Assembly: GCF_021532275.1 (NCBI RefSeq)
Contig: NZ_JACBOT010000012.1
Location: 1-64,000, forward strand
Direction: 5' to 3'
Length of the DNA stretch: 64,000 nt
From: Brevibacterium sp. UCMA 11754
Lineage (GTDB): Bacteria > Actinomycetota > Actinomycetes > Actinomycetales > Brevibacteriaceae
Shown piece after piece: positions 56,192 to 64,000 of this stretch (positions are counted from its first letter, which is position 1; each line of letters starts with the position of its first letter). Under the pieces are notes generated by a model, which was not told where the DNA came from, ran no database searches, and saw only the letters and a program-made list of their open reading frames with translations. A program made the translations under genes and the position numbers.

Positions 56192-58132
56192 ATGACATTC
56201 CTCGAGTCGATGAACTCGCCATCACAGCTGCGTGAGCTCGACGATGCCGAATGCGAAGTTCTCGCGAAGGAGATCAGGGACTACCTGGTCACGGCCGTTG
56301 CCGGCACAGGTGGACACCTCGGCCCCAACCTCGGCGTGGTCGAACTCACTGTTGGTATCCACAGGGTGTTCGAGTCTCCTCACGATACGATCCTCTTCGA
56401 CGTCGGTCACCAGACCTACGTTCACAAACTGCTCACCGGACGCATGGGGGACTTCTCGAGTCTGCGCCAGCGTGATGGGCTCTCCGGATACCCCAGCCGG
56501 GCCGAGAGTGAACATGACGTCATTGAGAACTCCCACGCTTCAGCATCTCTGTCCTGGGCCGACGGCATCGCCAAGGCGCATCAGCTCAAGGGCGAAAGCG
56601 ATCGCCACGTCGTAGCCGTCATCGGAGACGGAGCACTCACCGGCGGTATGGCCTGGGAAGCGCTGAACACCATTGCGGCCGACAAATCGACACCACCGCG
56701 CAAGCTCATCATCGTCGTCAACGACAACGGCCGCTCCTACGCGCCGACGGTCGGCGGGTTCGCTGAGCATCTCGACGAACTGCGTACGACCTCGGGATAC
56801 GAGAAGCTGCTGTCCTGGGGCAAATCGACCCTCCGGCAGTCGGGCGTACCCGGACGCGCCGCCTACAGTGCCATCCACGGGGTCAAACGAGGTCTCAAGG
56901 ACATGGTCAGCGCGGAGCAGGCCGGAATGTTCGACGAGCTCGGCATCAAGTACCTCGGACCGGTCGACGGACACGACCTGCCGATGGTCGAGAAGGCGCT
57001 CCAACGGGCCAAACAATACGACGGTGGACCCGTCATCGTGCACATGATCACACAGAAGGGCCAGGGCTACGACCCGGCTCTCAACGACGACGCTGATCAG
57101 TTCCACTCCGTCGGCGTGATCGATCCGCTCACCGGCAGGTCGACACCGTCGAAGCAGACCTCATGGACGTCCGTCTTCGGCCAAGAGGTGCTCCAGATCG
57201 CGCAGACTCGAGATGACATCGTTGCTGTCACAGCGGCCATGCTCCTCCCGGTGGGTCTCGCGAAATTCGCCGAGGCATATCCGAAGCGGGTATTCGATGT
57301 GGGCATTGCGGAACAGCATGCCGTCGCGTCTGCAGCCGGCCTCTCCTACGGTGGTCTGCACCCGATCGTGTGTCTCTATGCCACCTTCCTCAACCGTGCC
57401 TTCGACCAGATCCTCATGGATGTGGCACTACACGGTCAGGGAGTCACCTTTGTCCTTGACCGTGCCGGAATAACCGGACCGGACGGCGCCAGTCACCACG
57501 GAATCTGGGACATGGCGATGCTGCGTATCGTGCCCGGCCTCAAACTGGCAGCCCCTCGTGACGCCGCGCGTCTGACGGAGGAGCTGGCCGAAGCCGTCGC
57601 CATCGAGGACGCACCGACCGTGATCCGATTCCCTCGTGGAAGCGTAGGCACGGATATTCCGGCGCTGCGCCGCCTCGATGATGGCGTCGACGTTCTGCGA
57701 GAGGTCCCAGCAGGTTCCTCCAAAGACGTGCTCATCGTCTCCGTCGGGCCGTTCGCCGGGCGCGCCCAGGAAGTGGCCGAAGAACTGGCCGACCAGGGAA
57801 TCGCCTCAACGATCGTCGACCCGCGTTGGGTTCTGCCTGTGCCAGGCGGAGTCATCGACATGGCCGTCGAGCACAGCCTCGTTGCTGTCATCGAGGACGG
57901 TGTCAAGGTCGGCGGAATCGGTTCGCAGATCCGCAGCGACCTACGGGCGGCCGACTCGCGGGTCGGAGTCCTCGAACTCGGTGCCCCAGATGAGTTCCTG
58001 CCGCAGGGCACTCGCGACGAGATCCTGGAATACGCAGGACTCGACGTGGCCACAATCGTCTCCGAGATCGTTCATATTCTGCCGTCAGAGGTCAGGAACC
58101 GGGTCCAGCAGGGATCACGCAGAGCCGTCTGA
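56192..58132 (+). CDS. dxs: 1-deoxy-D-xylulose-5-phosphate synthase
   Basis: DXS condenses pyruvate and glyceraldehyde 3-phosphate, the first step of the MEP isoprenoid route; it also feeds thiamine synthesis. The protein has 646 residues. Thiamine diphosphate domain: [47 protein letters not shown] and [13 protein letters not shown]; transketolase-like domain: [18 protein letters not shown] and [23 protein letters not shown] lies before ATG 56192. TATCAGACTAACTATTT upstream may carry the -10. The 3' end holds GCCGTCTGAC repeated with 17-base period (58124 and 58141), the first copy containing the stop. Confidence 0.96.
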   Translation: MTFLESMNSPSQLRELDDAECEVLAKEIRDYLVTAVAGTGGHLGPNLGVVELTVGIHRVFESPHDTILFDVGHQTYVHKLLTGRMGDFSSLRQRDGLSGYPSRAESEHDVIENSHASASLSWADGIAKAHQLKGESDRHVVAVIGDGALTGGMAWEALNTIAADKSTPPRKLIIVVNDNGRSYAPTVGGFAEHLDELRTTSGYEKLLSWGKSTLRQSGVPGRAAYSAIHGVKRGLKDMVSAEQAGMFDELGIKYLGPVDGHDLPMVEKALQRAKQYDGGPVIVHMITQKGQGYDPALNDDADQFHSVGVIDPLTGRSTPSKQTSWTSVFGQEVLQIAQTRDDIVAVTAAMLLPVGLAKFAEAYPKRVFDVGIAEQHAVASAAGLSYGGLHPIVCLYATFLNRAFDQILMDVALHGQGVTFVLDRAGITGPDGASHHGIWDMAMLRIVPGLKLAAPRDAARLTEELAEAVAIEDAPTVIRFPRGSVGTDIPALRRLDDGVDVLREVPAGSSKDVLIVSVGPFAGRAQEVAEELADQGIASTIVDPRWVLPVPGGVIDMAVEHSLVAVIEDGVKVGGIGSQIRSDLRAADSRVGVLELGAPDEFLPQGTRDEILEYAGLDVATIVSEIVHILPSEVRNRVQQGSRRAV

Positions 58133-58161
58133 CTAGCAGGGCCGTCTGACCGGCAAGAACC

Positions 58162-59337
58162 TCAGGCTGCAGGCAAGGTCTCGATGGCGTCTCTGAGCAC
58201 CGGTGCGCTCAATTCGACCTGCCATGGCCTGGCCCCGCGTTCGACGAGGAACTCCTCGACGTTGACTCGCGGCTGAGCGCCGAGGGCCTTGACGATGGCG
58301 GGCTGCAGCAGCACGTCGTGAGGAATGTCGTGCTCTTCGGCCAGCTCTGCCATCGCAGCTTTGAGAGCCGAGACCCGATCCTTGATATCTGTGTGGCTGA
58401 ACGGCGTCCGTGTCTGAACTATGTTGGCTTCCCTCCGCCCCGGCAGCTCGTCAACCGTCAGTCGGGTCGCTTTGCGGTAGGCCCGGTAGAGCCGGCCGGA
58501 GTCGGCGCGGGAGAGTTTGGGCCACGTTGCCATGATGTCGTCGCTCGAGTGCACTCGGGACTGAGCGAGGGCGACCAGGTCCCGATCACGCAGAATACGC
58601 GATGGAGCGGTATCGGTCTCGGCAGCCATCTCATCGCGAGCAGTCCACAGCTCCCGCACCTTGGCGATGTCCTTGCGTGACTTGAGTTTGGTCAATCCGT
58701 GTGTCCGGCGCCAGGGCTCAGCGAAGTGTTTGGGCTCGAAATCAAGGAGATGTTCGAACTCCTGCGAGGCGAACTCCCACTTATCGGCATCGATGAGCGC
58801 TTCACGGAGGATGTCGCGGATGGGCAGCAGGACCTCGACGTCGAGGGCGGCATAGTTGAGCCACTCCTTCGGCAGCGGTCGCTTCGACCAGTCGGCAGCA
58901 GAATGCTCCTTGGCCAAGCGGACACCGAGAGTCCTCTCAGCCACGGCGGCCAGACCGAACTTGTCCCATCCGAGCATGCGGGCAGCGAGCTCGGTGTCGA
59001 AGAGCGCCTCCGGCCGCATGCCGCGCTCCTGCAGGCAGGGCAGATCCTGAGTCACTGAGTGAATGACCCATTCATCTGCGCCGAAAGCCGCGTTGAGAGG
59101 GCTGAGGTCCGCAAGCACTTCCGAATCGAGCAGGAAGGTTCCTGCATTCGCGCGTCGCAGCTGAACCAGGAATGCGCGCTGGCCATATCTGATGCCCGAT
59201 GCGCGCTCGGCATCGATGGCGATGGGGCCGGATCCGTGTGCGAGCTCGTCACAAGCCGTGGAGAATTCTGCTTCGGAGTCGACGAGCGGCGGAACGCCAT
59301 GAGCGGGTGTGGCCAAGAGCGGTAGTTCGGTTGTCAT
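58162..59337 (-). CDS. RNase D-like 3'-5' exoribonuclease with HRDC domain
   Basis: The protein has 391 residues. DEDD exonuclease motifs: IAIDAERASG (DxE), VIHSVTQDLPCLQ (second Asp), and YAALDVEVLLPI (YxxxD). The HRDC domain (about 205-290) begins LKSRKDIAKVRELWTARDEMA. Probably trims stable RNA 3' ends. Start ATG 59337 overlaps the stop of the DUF3000 gene (ATGA), so the two are translated together; the same pair occurs by dxs in M. tuberculosis (Rv2680-Rv2681). Convergent with dxs. Confidence 0.92.
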   Translation of the reverse strand: MTTELPLLATPAHGVPPLVDSEAEFSTACDELAHGSGPIAIDAERASGIRYGQRAFLVQLRRANAGTFLLDSEVLADLSPLNAAFGADEWVIHSVTQDLPCLQERGMRPEALFDTELAARMLGWDKFGLAAVAERTLGVRLAKEHSAADWSKRPLPKEWLNYAALDVEVLLPIRDILREALIDADKWEFASQEFEHLLDFEPKHFAEPWRRTHGLTKLKSRKDIAKVRELWTARDEMAAETDTAPSRILRDRDLVALAQSRVHSSDDIMATWPKLSRADSGRLYRAYRKATRLTVDELPGRREANIVQTRTPFSHTDIKDRVSALKAAMAELAEEHDIPHDVLLQPAIVKALGAQPRVNVEEFLVERGARPWQVELSAPVLRDAIETLPAA

Positions 59338-59957
59338 CGACGTCGCCCGGGCAGGGCTGAAACTCCTTCAGGAAGCGGTGGCAGTCCGGCAACTGTGCAC
59401 AGCAGATCAATCCAGGCTTCGAAGTGATCGCCGATCAGTTCCGGCTCCGCGATCACGGGGGTCCATGAAGCGCGCAGCTCCAAGTCTATCGTGGACGACC
59501 GGTCGGCAAGAGTGCCGAAACTCTCGGAGAGGACGCGGGTCGTCGTGCCTCCAGCGGCGACGACCTCGCAGTCATTTGCTTCGAGGGCCTCTTCGAGCCA
59601 AGTCCAGGCCACAGGGCCGAGCATCGTCTCATTGCCGAGTTCGTGCTCGAGCTCGGCGCGGATGTAGGACACGACACGGAACTGGCCCTCCCACTCCTCG
59701 GGGGAGCTGGGATCATAGAGGACGACGATGCGGCCCGTAGCCAATTCGTCGATCGCTTCGCCACTGGCTCGAAGAAAGGTCTCATCGGCACTGACCTCGG
59801 CACCCAACGCGTAGGAATACGGCGCCAAGCGAGCCGGCGCCGGTATTTCAGAGATCGAGACGTTGTTCGTGTTCCGAGCTTCGCGCAGAACCGAAGTCAC
59901 GGCGGAGAACTCCGACGGAATGCGATTGAGAGGTGAGGTGTTGACCACACTTGCCAC
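59334..59957 (-). CDS. DUF3000 domain-containing protein
   Basis: The protein has 207 residues. It matches the actinobacterial DUF3000 family (ISEIPAPARLAPYSYALGAEV, GRIVVLYDPSSPEEWEGQFRVV, MLGPVAWTWLEEALE, ELRASWTP). No membrane segment. Function unknown; always next to the RNase D-like gene in this group. Divergent from hemE across a 141-base gap. Confidence 0.9.
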   Translation of the reverse strand: MASVVNTSPLNRIPSEFSAVTSVLREARNTNNVSISEIPAPARLAPYSYALGAEVSADETFLRASGEAIDELATGRIVVLYDPSSPEEWEGQFRVVSYIRAELEHELGNETMLGPVAWTWLEEALEANDCEVVAAGGTTTRVLSESFGTLADRSSTIDLELRASWTPVIAEPELIGDHFEAWIDLLCTVAGLPPLPEGVSALPGRRR

Positions 59958-60098
59958 GATAGATCAGGCCACGGTAGAGGTGAATCGTCCACGCCGTGAT
60001 GGGACCAAGAGTTTTCACCCGCACCTGCGATCAAGACGCAGTGTCTTGAAACCGGAATCCGATGGGCATCCATCCGCCCGAGATGGGAGGATGGGGGC

Positions 60099-61145
60099 AT
60101 GACTTCAACCTTGTTGCCCGCCCTGCGCGGAGAGCAGATTGCGCACACTCCGGTCTGGTTCATGCGGCAGGCCGGCCGATCACTTCCCGAATATCGCGAG
60201 CTTCGTGCAGGAACTGCGATGCTCGATGCCTGCCGCACCCCGGACCTCGTCTCAGAGATCACCTTGCAGCCGGTGCGCAGGCATGGTGTGGACGCCGCCA
60301 TCTTCTTCTCCGACATCGTGGTCCCGCTGCAGGCGGCCGGTGTCGACGTGGAGATCGTCCCCGGCACAGGGCCCGTGATCGCGAATCCGATCCGCAGTCG
60401 CGCCGATGTCGAAGCATTGGCAGAGCTCGAACCCGACCAGATCCCAGACATCGCAGAATCCATCGGCCGGATCGTCGAAGAACTGGCAGGGCAGACACCA
60501 CTCATCGGCTTCGCCGGTGCCCCCTTCACACTGGCCAGCTACCTCATCGAGGGCGGACCGAGCAAGAACCATGAGAAGACCAAATCCCTCATGGCCGCGG
60601 ACCCCGAGACCTTCTCCCTACTGCTGAGCAAGCTCGCTCGGATCTCCTCGACCTTCCTCGACGTGCAGCTGGGCGCCGGAGCCTCCGCGTTCCAGCTCTT
60701 CGACTCCTGGGCCGGATACCTGTCCCGACGTGACTACGAAGCCCACGTCCTCGAACACTCCAGCGCGGTCTTCGAATCGCTGCGCCATCACGAGGTGCCG
60801 AGCATCCACTTCGGTGTTCAGACAGGTGAACTGCTGACCTCCATGTCGCGAGCAGGCTCCACAGCAGTCGGCGTCGACTTCCGCGTCGACCTGACCGATG
60901 CCTCGACACGCGTGCAGCCGGGCCAGCCGTTGCAGGGCAACCTTGATCCGGCCCTGCTCTTTGCTCCATGGGAGGCTCTGGCCCCGCGCATCGAGGAGAT
61001 CGTGAGGCAGGGACTCGAACATGAGGCGGGATTCGTCTTCAACCTCGGCCACGGAGTCCTCCCCGACACCGATCCCGAAGTGCCCGGACGGATCGTGGCC
61101 GAAGTCCACCGCGTCTCCGCAGAGATCCTGTCCGCACGGGGCTGA
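60099..61145 (+). CDS. hemE: Uroporphyrinogen decarboxylase
   Basis: HemE decarboxylates uroporphyrinogen III to coproporphyrinogen III. The protein has 348 residues. Signature segments: VWFMRQAGRSLPEYRELR near the N-terminus, IFFSDIVVPLQAAG, FAGAPFTLASYLIEGG, FDSWAGYLS, and LGHGVLPDTDPE at the end. GGGAGGATGGGGG precedes ATG 60099. First of three adjacent haem genes (hemE-hemG-hemQ). Confidence 0.97.
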   Translation: MTSTLLPALRGEQIAHTPVWFMRQAGRSLPEYRELRAGTAMLDACRTPDLVSEITLQPVRRHGVDAAIFFSDIVVPLQAAGVDVEIVPGTGPVIANPIRSRADVEALAELEPDQIPDIAESIGRIVEELAGQTPLIGFAGAPFTLASYLIEGGPSKNHEKTKSLMAADPETFSLLLSKLARISSTFLDVQLGAGASAFQLFDSWAGYLSRRDYEAHVLEHSSAVFESLRHHEVPSIHFGVQTGELLTSMSRAGSTAVGVDFRVDLTDASTRVQPGQPLQGNLDPALLFAPWEALAPRIEEIVRQGLEHEAGFVFNLGHGVLPDTDPEVPGRIVAEVHRVSAEILSARG

Positions 61146-61149
61146 GACG

Positions 61150-62544
61150 ATGAGCCACATCACGATCGTCGGAGGAGGCATCTCCGGGCTCGTCACCGCC
61201 TATCGTCTGGCACCCGACCATCAGATCACCCTCCTCGAGGCCGACGCGCGCCTCGGCGGGTGTCTGCACTCGACGACCTTGGCCGGTGCAGTGTCGGTGG
61301 GCCTCGACACCGGAGCCGAAGCCAGCCTGTACCGGCGCCCGGAGACGAAGGACCTCGCCGCGGAACTCGGATTGGACGTCGAATTCCCCTCGACGGCACA
61401 CAGCTCCCGCGTGCTGTCGAAGGGACGTCTCCACCCGATTCCCAAACGCACCGTCATGGGAGTGCCTGGCAACGGCGCCGAGGTCAGGGACCTCCTCGGC
61501 GAAGACGTCAGTGACCGAGTCGCTCGCGAGGTCATCACGGACCCGATCGAGGGTTCGGACGTGTCGTTGGGGGACTTCCTGACGGACCGCCTCGGCGCCG
61601 ATCTCGTCGATACGCTCGTCGACCCGCTGCTCGGGGGAGTGTATGCGGGACGGTGTCGTGACCTGTCACTGGCGTCGACGGTGCCCGCTCTGCTGCCGGC
61701 AGCCCTCGAGGGGACCTCCGTGCTCGACCTCGTTCAGAGCCTGTTCGCTGCGCGTGACGCACAGTCCGCAGCCGGCGCAGAGGCCGCGGGCCCGCATCCG
61801 GTGTTCATGAGCCTCGTCGGCGGGATCAACCGCCTTGTCCCGGCGCTCGAGCAACACATCCGCGAACTCGGCGGCACCATCCACTCCGGCGCGCAGGTGA
61901 CGTCCGTTCAGGCCGAGGGGGACCGATGGGTGGTGGCGACCGAGGACTTCGACGTCGATTGCGATGGCGTCGTCCTCGCCACCCCGGCGCATGTGACGAA
62001 GGATCTCCTCGCCGAGGTGGCCCCTGAGTCCGCTTCGATGCTCGCATCCGTGCCCTACGCTTCGACCGCTCTGATCCCGGCCCTCGTCGAAGTCGGAGAC
62101 CGTGAACTCGAAGGATCCGGATTCCTCGTCCCACCGACAGAGAGCTCATTCATCAAGGCCTCGACGTTCGTGTCGAACAAATGGCCCTGGATGCGTGAGC
62201 GCATTCCCGAGGGCACCGCCTTGATCCGGATGAGCATCGGGCGATACGGGGACGGGCCGGGAGGCTGGCAGGATTGCGGGGATGATGAGCTCGTCGCGCG
62301 CGCCTTCGCGGACTGGCAGTCCATCGCCGATCGCCGCTCAGATCGGCTCATCGCGGCCGAGGCCCACCGGTGGCAACATGCTCTGCCGCAGTATCTGCCG
62401 GGCCATGCCGAGACGGTGGCGAGAATCGACGAGGAGATCGCCGGAATCGCCGGCCTCGAACTGGCAGGTTCGGCATACTTCGGTGTGGGCATCCCCGCCT
62501 GCATCGACCGGGCCGAGACGGTTGCCCGGAGAATCACCTTTTAA
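61150..62544 (+). CDS. hemG: Coproporphyrinogen III oxidase (HemG/HemY type, FAD-dependent)
   Basis: This flavoprotein oxidises coproporphyrinogen III to coproporphyrin III (also CgoX). The protein has 464 residues. FAD loop ITIVGGGISGLVTAYRLA at the N-terminus with LLEADARLGG; TVPALLP, GGINRLVPALEQHI; and the C-terminal FAD-contact segment SAYFGVGIPACIDRA. ATG 61150 lies four bases after the hemE stop. Earlier protoporphyrinogen oxidase annotation of this family is superseded in actinobacteria that have HemQ. Confidence 0.94.
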   Translation: MSHITIVGGGISGLVTAYRLAPDHQITLLEADARLGGCLHSTTLAGAVSVGLDTGAEASLYRRPETKDLAAELGLDVEFPSTAHSSRVLSKGRLHPIPKRTVMGVPGNGAEVRDLLGEDVSDRVAREVITDPIEGSDVSLGDFLTDRLGADLVDTLVDPLLGGVYAGRCRDLSLASTVPALLPAALEGTSVLDLVQSLFAARDAQSAAGAEAAGPHPVFMSLVGGINRLVPALEQHIRELGGTIHSGAQVTSVQAEGDRWVVATEDFDVDCDGVVLATPAHVTKDLLAEVAPESASMLASVPYASTALIPALVEVGDRELEGSGFLVPPTESSFIKASTFVSNKWPWMRERIPEGTALIRMSIGRYGDGPGGWQDCGDDELVARAFADWQSIADRRSDRLIAAEAHRWQHALPQYLPGHAETVARIDEEIAGIAGLELAGSAYFGVGIPACIDRAETVARRITF

Positions 62545-62589
62545 GAACTGACGCACACAGAAGACTGACACACAGCAGAAGGAGCAGGA

Positions 62590-63300
62590 ATGAGTGAATA
62601 CTCGAAGCCCACGGACGAGCAGATCGAACAGGCGAACAATGAGACGCGCTATATCGCGTACTCTGTCTTCGCCTCGGCGGGCGAACTCGGCGATGCCGAC
62701 CGTGCCGAACTCGCCGACGAGGTCCACGAAGCTCTCGCCCCATTGCAGGATCAGGGCCTCGTCGTCCGCGGAATCTACGATGTCTCTGCTCTGCGCGCGG
62801 ATGCAGATGTGATGTTCTGGTGGCATGCGCCGACCATCGAACTCGTTCAGGCTGCCTATTCGGCAGTGCGTCGCAGCATGCTGGGAGGGATCCTCGAACC
62901 GGTCTGGTCGGTCGTGGGCCTGCACCGCCCGGCCGAATTCAACAAGGCACATCTGCCGGCGCTGCTGACCGATGACGAACCGGGCAAGTACATCTGCGTC
63001 TACCCCTTCGTTCGGTCCTACGACTGGTATCTCCTCGATCCCGCAGAGCGCTCCACGATGCTGCGCGATCATGGTATGGCTGCCGCGGGCTACAAGGACA
63101 TCAAAGCCAACACGATCGCCTCCTTCGCCCTCGGCGACTACGAATGGCTGTTGGCCTTCGAGGCCCCGGAACTGCACCGCATCGTCGACCTGATGCGCGA
63201 CCTTCGCAACACCGAGGCTCGTCTTCACGTGCGCGAGGAGGTTCCGTTCTACACCGGACCGCTCCGTGAACTCGTCGATATCATCAGCGACTGGCGCTGA
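62590..63300 (+). CDS. hemQ: Hydrogen peroxide-dependent haem synthase HemQ (coproheme decarboxylase)
   Basis: HemQ (ChdC) decarboxylates iron-coproporphyrin III to haem b, the last step of the route used by Gram-positive bacteria. The protein has 236 residues. The catalytic Tyr lies in [14 protein letters not shown]; other family segments are [22 protein letters not shown], and [16 protein letters not shown] at the C-terminus. GAAGGAGCAGG precedes ATG 62590. With hemH (37.5 kb) and hemEG it completes the coproporphyrin branch from uroporphyrinogen onward. Confidence 0.96.
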   Translation: MSEYSKPTDEQIEQANNETRYIAYSVFASAGELGDADRAELADEVHEALAPLQDQGLVVRGIYDVSALRADADVMFWWHAPTIELVQAAYSAVRRSMLGGILEPVWSVVGLHRPAEFNKAHLPALLTDDEPGKYICVYPFVRSYDWYLLDPAERSTMLRDHGMAAAGYKDIKANTIASFALGDYEWLLAFEAPELHRIVDLMRDLRNTEARLHVREEVPFYTGPLRELVDIISDWR

Positions 63301-63344
63301 TTCTCACCGGCCGTTTCGAAGTGACGCTCACGTAGCCTGTGGTC

Positions 63345-64000
63345 ATGATGACTGCAGATGGCTCGGCCGGCGACGCCGACTACGGGATGATCGGTTCAGG
63401 CTACCGGAAGTTCAGGCGCCCGGAGCCGGAATTTGCTCGCGCAATCCAGACTGCGCTCGGAGATGCCCGAAACATAGTCAACGTCGGCGCCGGCGCCGGA
63501 TCCTACGAACCCGATGATCGCGAGGTCATCGCGGTGGAACCTTCGGCCGCGATGCGGGCACAGCGGACAATTGATCAGGCACCGGTCGTCGACGCCAGTG
63601 CGGAGTCATTGCCGTTTGCCGACGATGCCTTTGACGCGGCCTTGTCGACATTCTCGATCCATCAATGGCAGAATCTCGACGCTGGTCTGCGCGAGATGCG
63701 GCGGGTCACTCGCGGCCCCGTGGTCATCATGACCTGTGATCCGGAGCGAGTGGAACGATTCTGGCTCAGAGACTTCGCTCCAGAGGTGATCGGGACCGAA
63801 GCGCGACGTTATCCGAGCCTCGAACGCATCACAGCGTGTCTTGGGGGTGCGGTCGAGGTCGAAAGCCTGCCGATTCCCTTCGGCTGCGTCGACGGCTTTG
63901 CCGAGGCCTATTTCGGGAGGCCGGAGATGTTTCTTGACCCTGGAGCGCGGAAGGCGAACTCCGCGTGGAGTTTCGTGTCAGAGGATTCGGCCCTGCGTTC
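63345..64000 (+). CDS. Class I SAM-dependent methyltransferase (3' end outside window)
   Basis: At least 218 residues, still open at the window edge. IVNVGAGAGSYEP is the SAM loop (motif I), VIAVEPSAAMRAQRT motif II, SLPFADDAFDAALSTFSIHQW motif post-II, and MRRVTRGPVVIMTCDPERV motif III. It resembles small methyltransferases found after hemQ in actinobacteria (Rv2675c position in M. tuberculosis). Start ATG 63345 or 63348; TAGCCT at 63333-63338, six bases upstream, suggests a leaderless transcript. Substrate unknown. Confidence 0.85.
   Translation, partial: MMTADGSAGDADYGMIGSGYRKFRRPEPEFARAIQTALGDARNIVNVGAGAGSYEPDDREVIAVEPSAAMRAQRTIDQAPVVDASAESLPFADDAFDAALSTFSIHQWQNLDAGLREMRRVTRGPVVIMTCDPERVERFWLRDFAPEVIGTEARRYPSLERITACLGGAVEVESLPIPFGCVDGFAEAYFGRPEMFLDPGARKANSAWSFVSEDSALR

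Overview
This window is a high-GC actinobacterial chromosome segment. Gene content and order point to Micrococcales, and the proteins look like Brevibacterium. The genus is my inference from memory of protein sequences; no search was run. Evidence for an actinobacterium: a dcw cluster with sepF, yggT and divIVA (wag31); SepH; DUF3000, DUF3093, DUF3710, DUF4192 and DUF4193 proteins; a coproporphyrin-dependent haem pathway with HemQ; a fused CydDC; GTG and TTG starts and several probable leaderless genes. Two blocks follow the order I recall from Mycobacterium tuberculosis: sigA..dut..ceoBC..TrmA-like (around Rv2689c-Rv2703) and dxs..hemE-hemG-hemQ (around Rv2676c-Rv2682c).

Layout. 1-11.6 kb: cell wall and division genes (mraY, murD, ftsW, murG, murC, ftsQ, ftsZ, pgeF, sepF, yggT, divIVA), all +. 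mraY (about six reading-frame breaks in its first 410 bases) and murD (one) are broken as read; sequence error is the likeliest cause. 11.7-18.8 kb: lspA, an RluA-family pseudouridine synthase, dnaE, hisD, nrdR. 18.8-28.4 kb: a possible small RNA, the RNA polymerase recycling ATPase HelR, a spermidine synthase-like protein, DUF4192, the primary sigma factor with a SigH/SigR-type promoter, a lipoprotein amidase and a type II topoisomerase B subunit. 28.4-38.6 kb: a BlaI/M56-peptidase pair divergent from cydA-cydB-cydDC, then sepH and hemH. A CTAC-N5-GTAG dyad occurs upstream of cydA (twice), blaI (degenerate) and hemH, which suggests one regulon linking cytochrome bd with the last haem step. 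38.7-46.9 kb: small conserved actinobacterial genes, dut, a CeoB/CeoC-type potassium regulator pair with a KimA-like permease, and an RNA methyltransferase. 47.0-49.8 kb: aconitase with an 18-bp palindrome at its promoter.

49.8-55.9 kb is an accessory island. The 11-bp sequence CAGTACGTGCT near the end of acn recurs about 6.1 kb downstream, in frame with a second, synonymous acn 3' end ([14 protein letters not shown]) followed by a strong terminator. This is what integration into the 3' end of acn would leave behind. No integrase is visible. The cargo is a 508-residue Abi_2 (HEPN RNase-like) protein with a C-terminal segment resembling the Xre/MbcA/ParS toxin-binding domain, behind a clear promoter and an attenuator-like leader hairpin; an LtrA membrane protein; and a GlcG/SDR/TetR cassette. 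The Abi protein and its island are the best candidates for something undescribed.

56.2-64 kb: dxs, an RNase D-like nuclease with DUF3000, hemE-hemG-hemQ, and a methyltransferase that runs off the window. I found no tRNA, rRNA, CRISPR array or insertion sequence.
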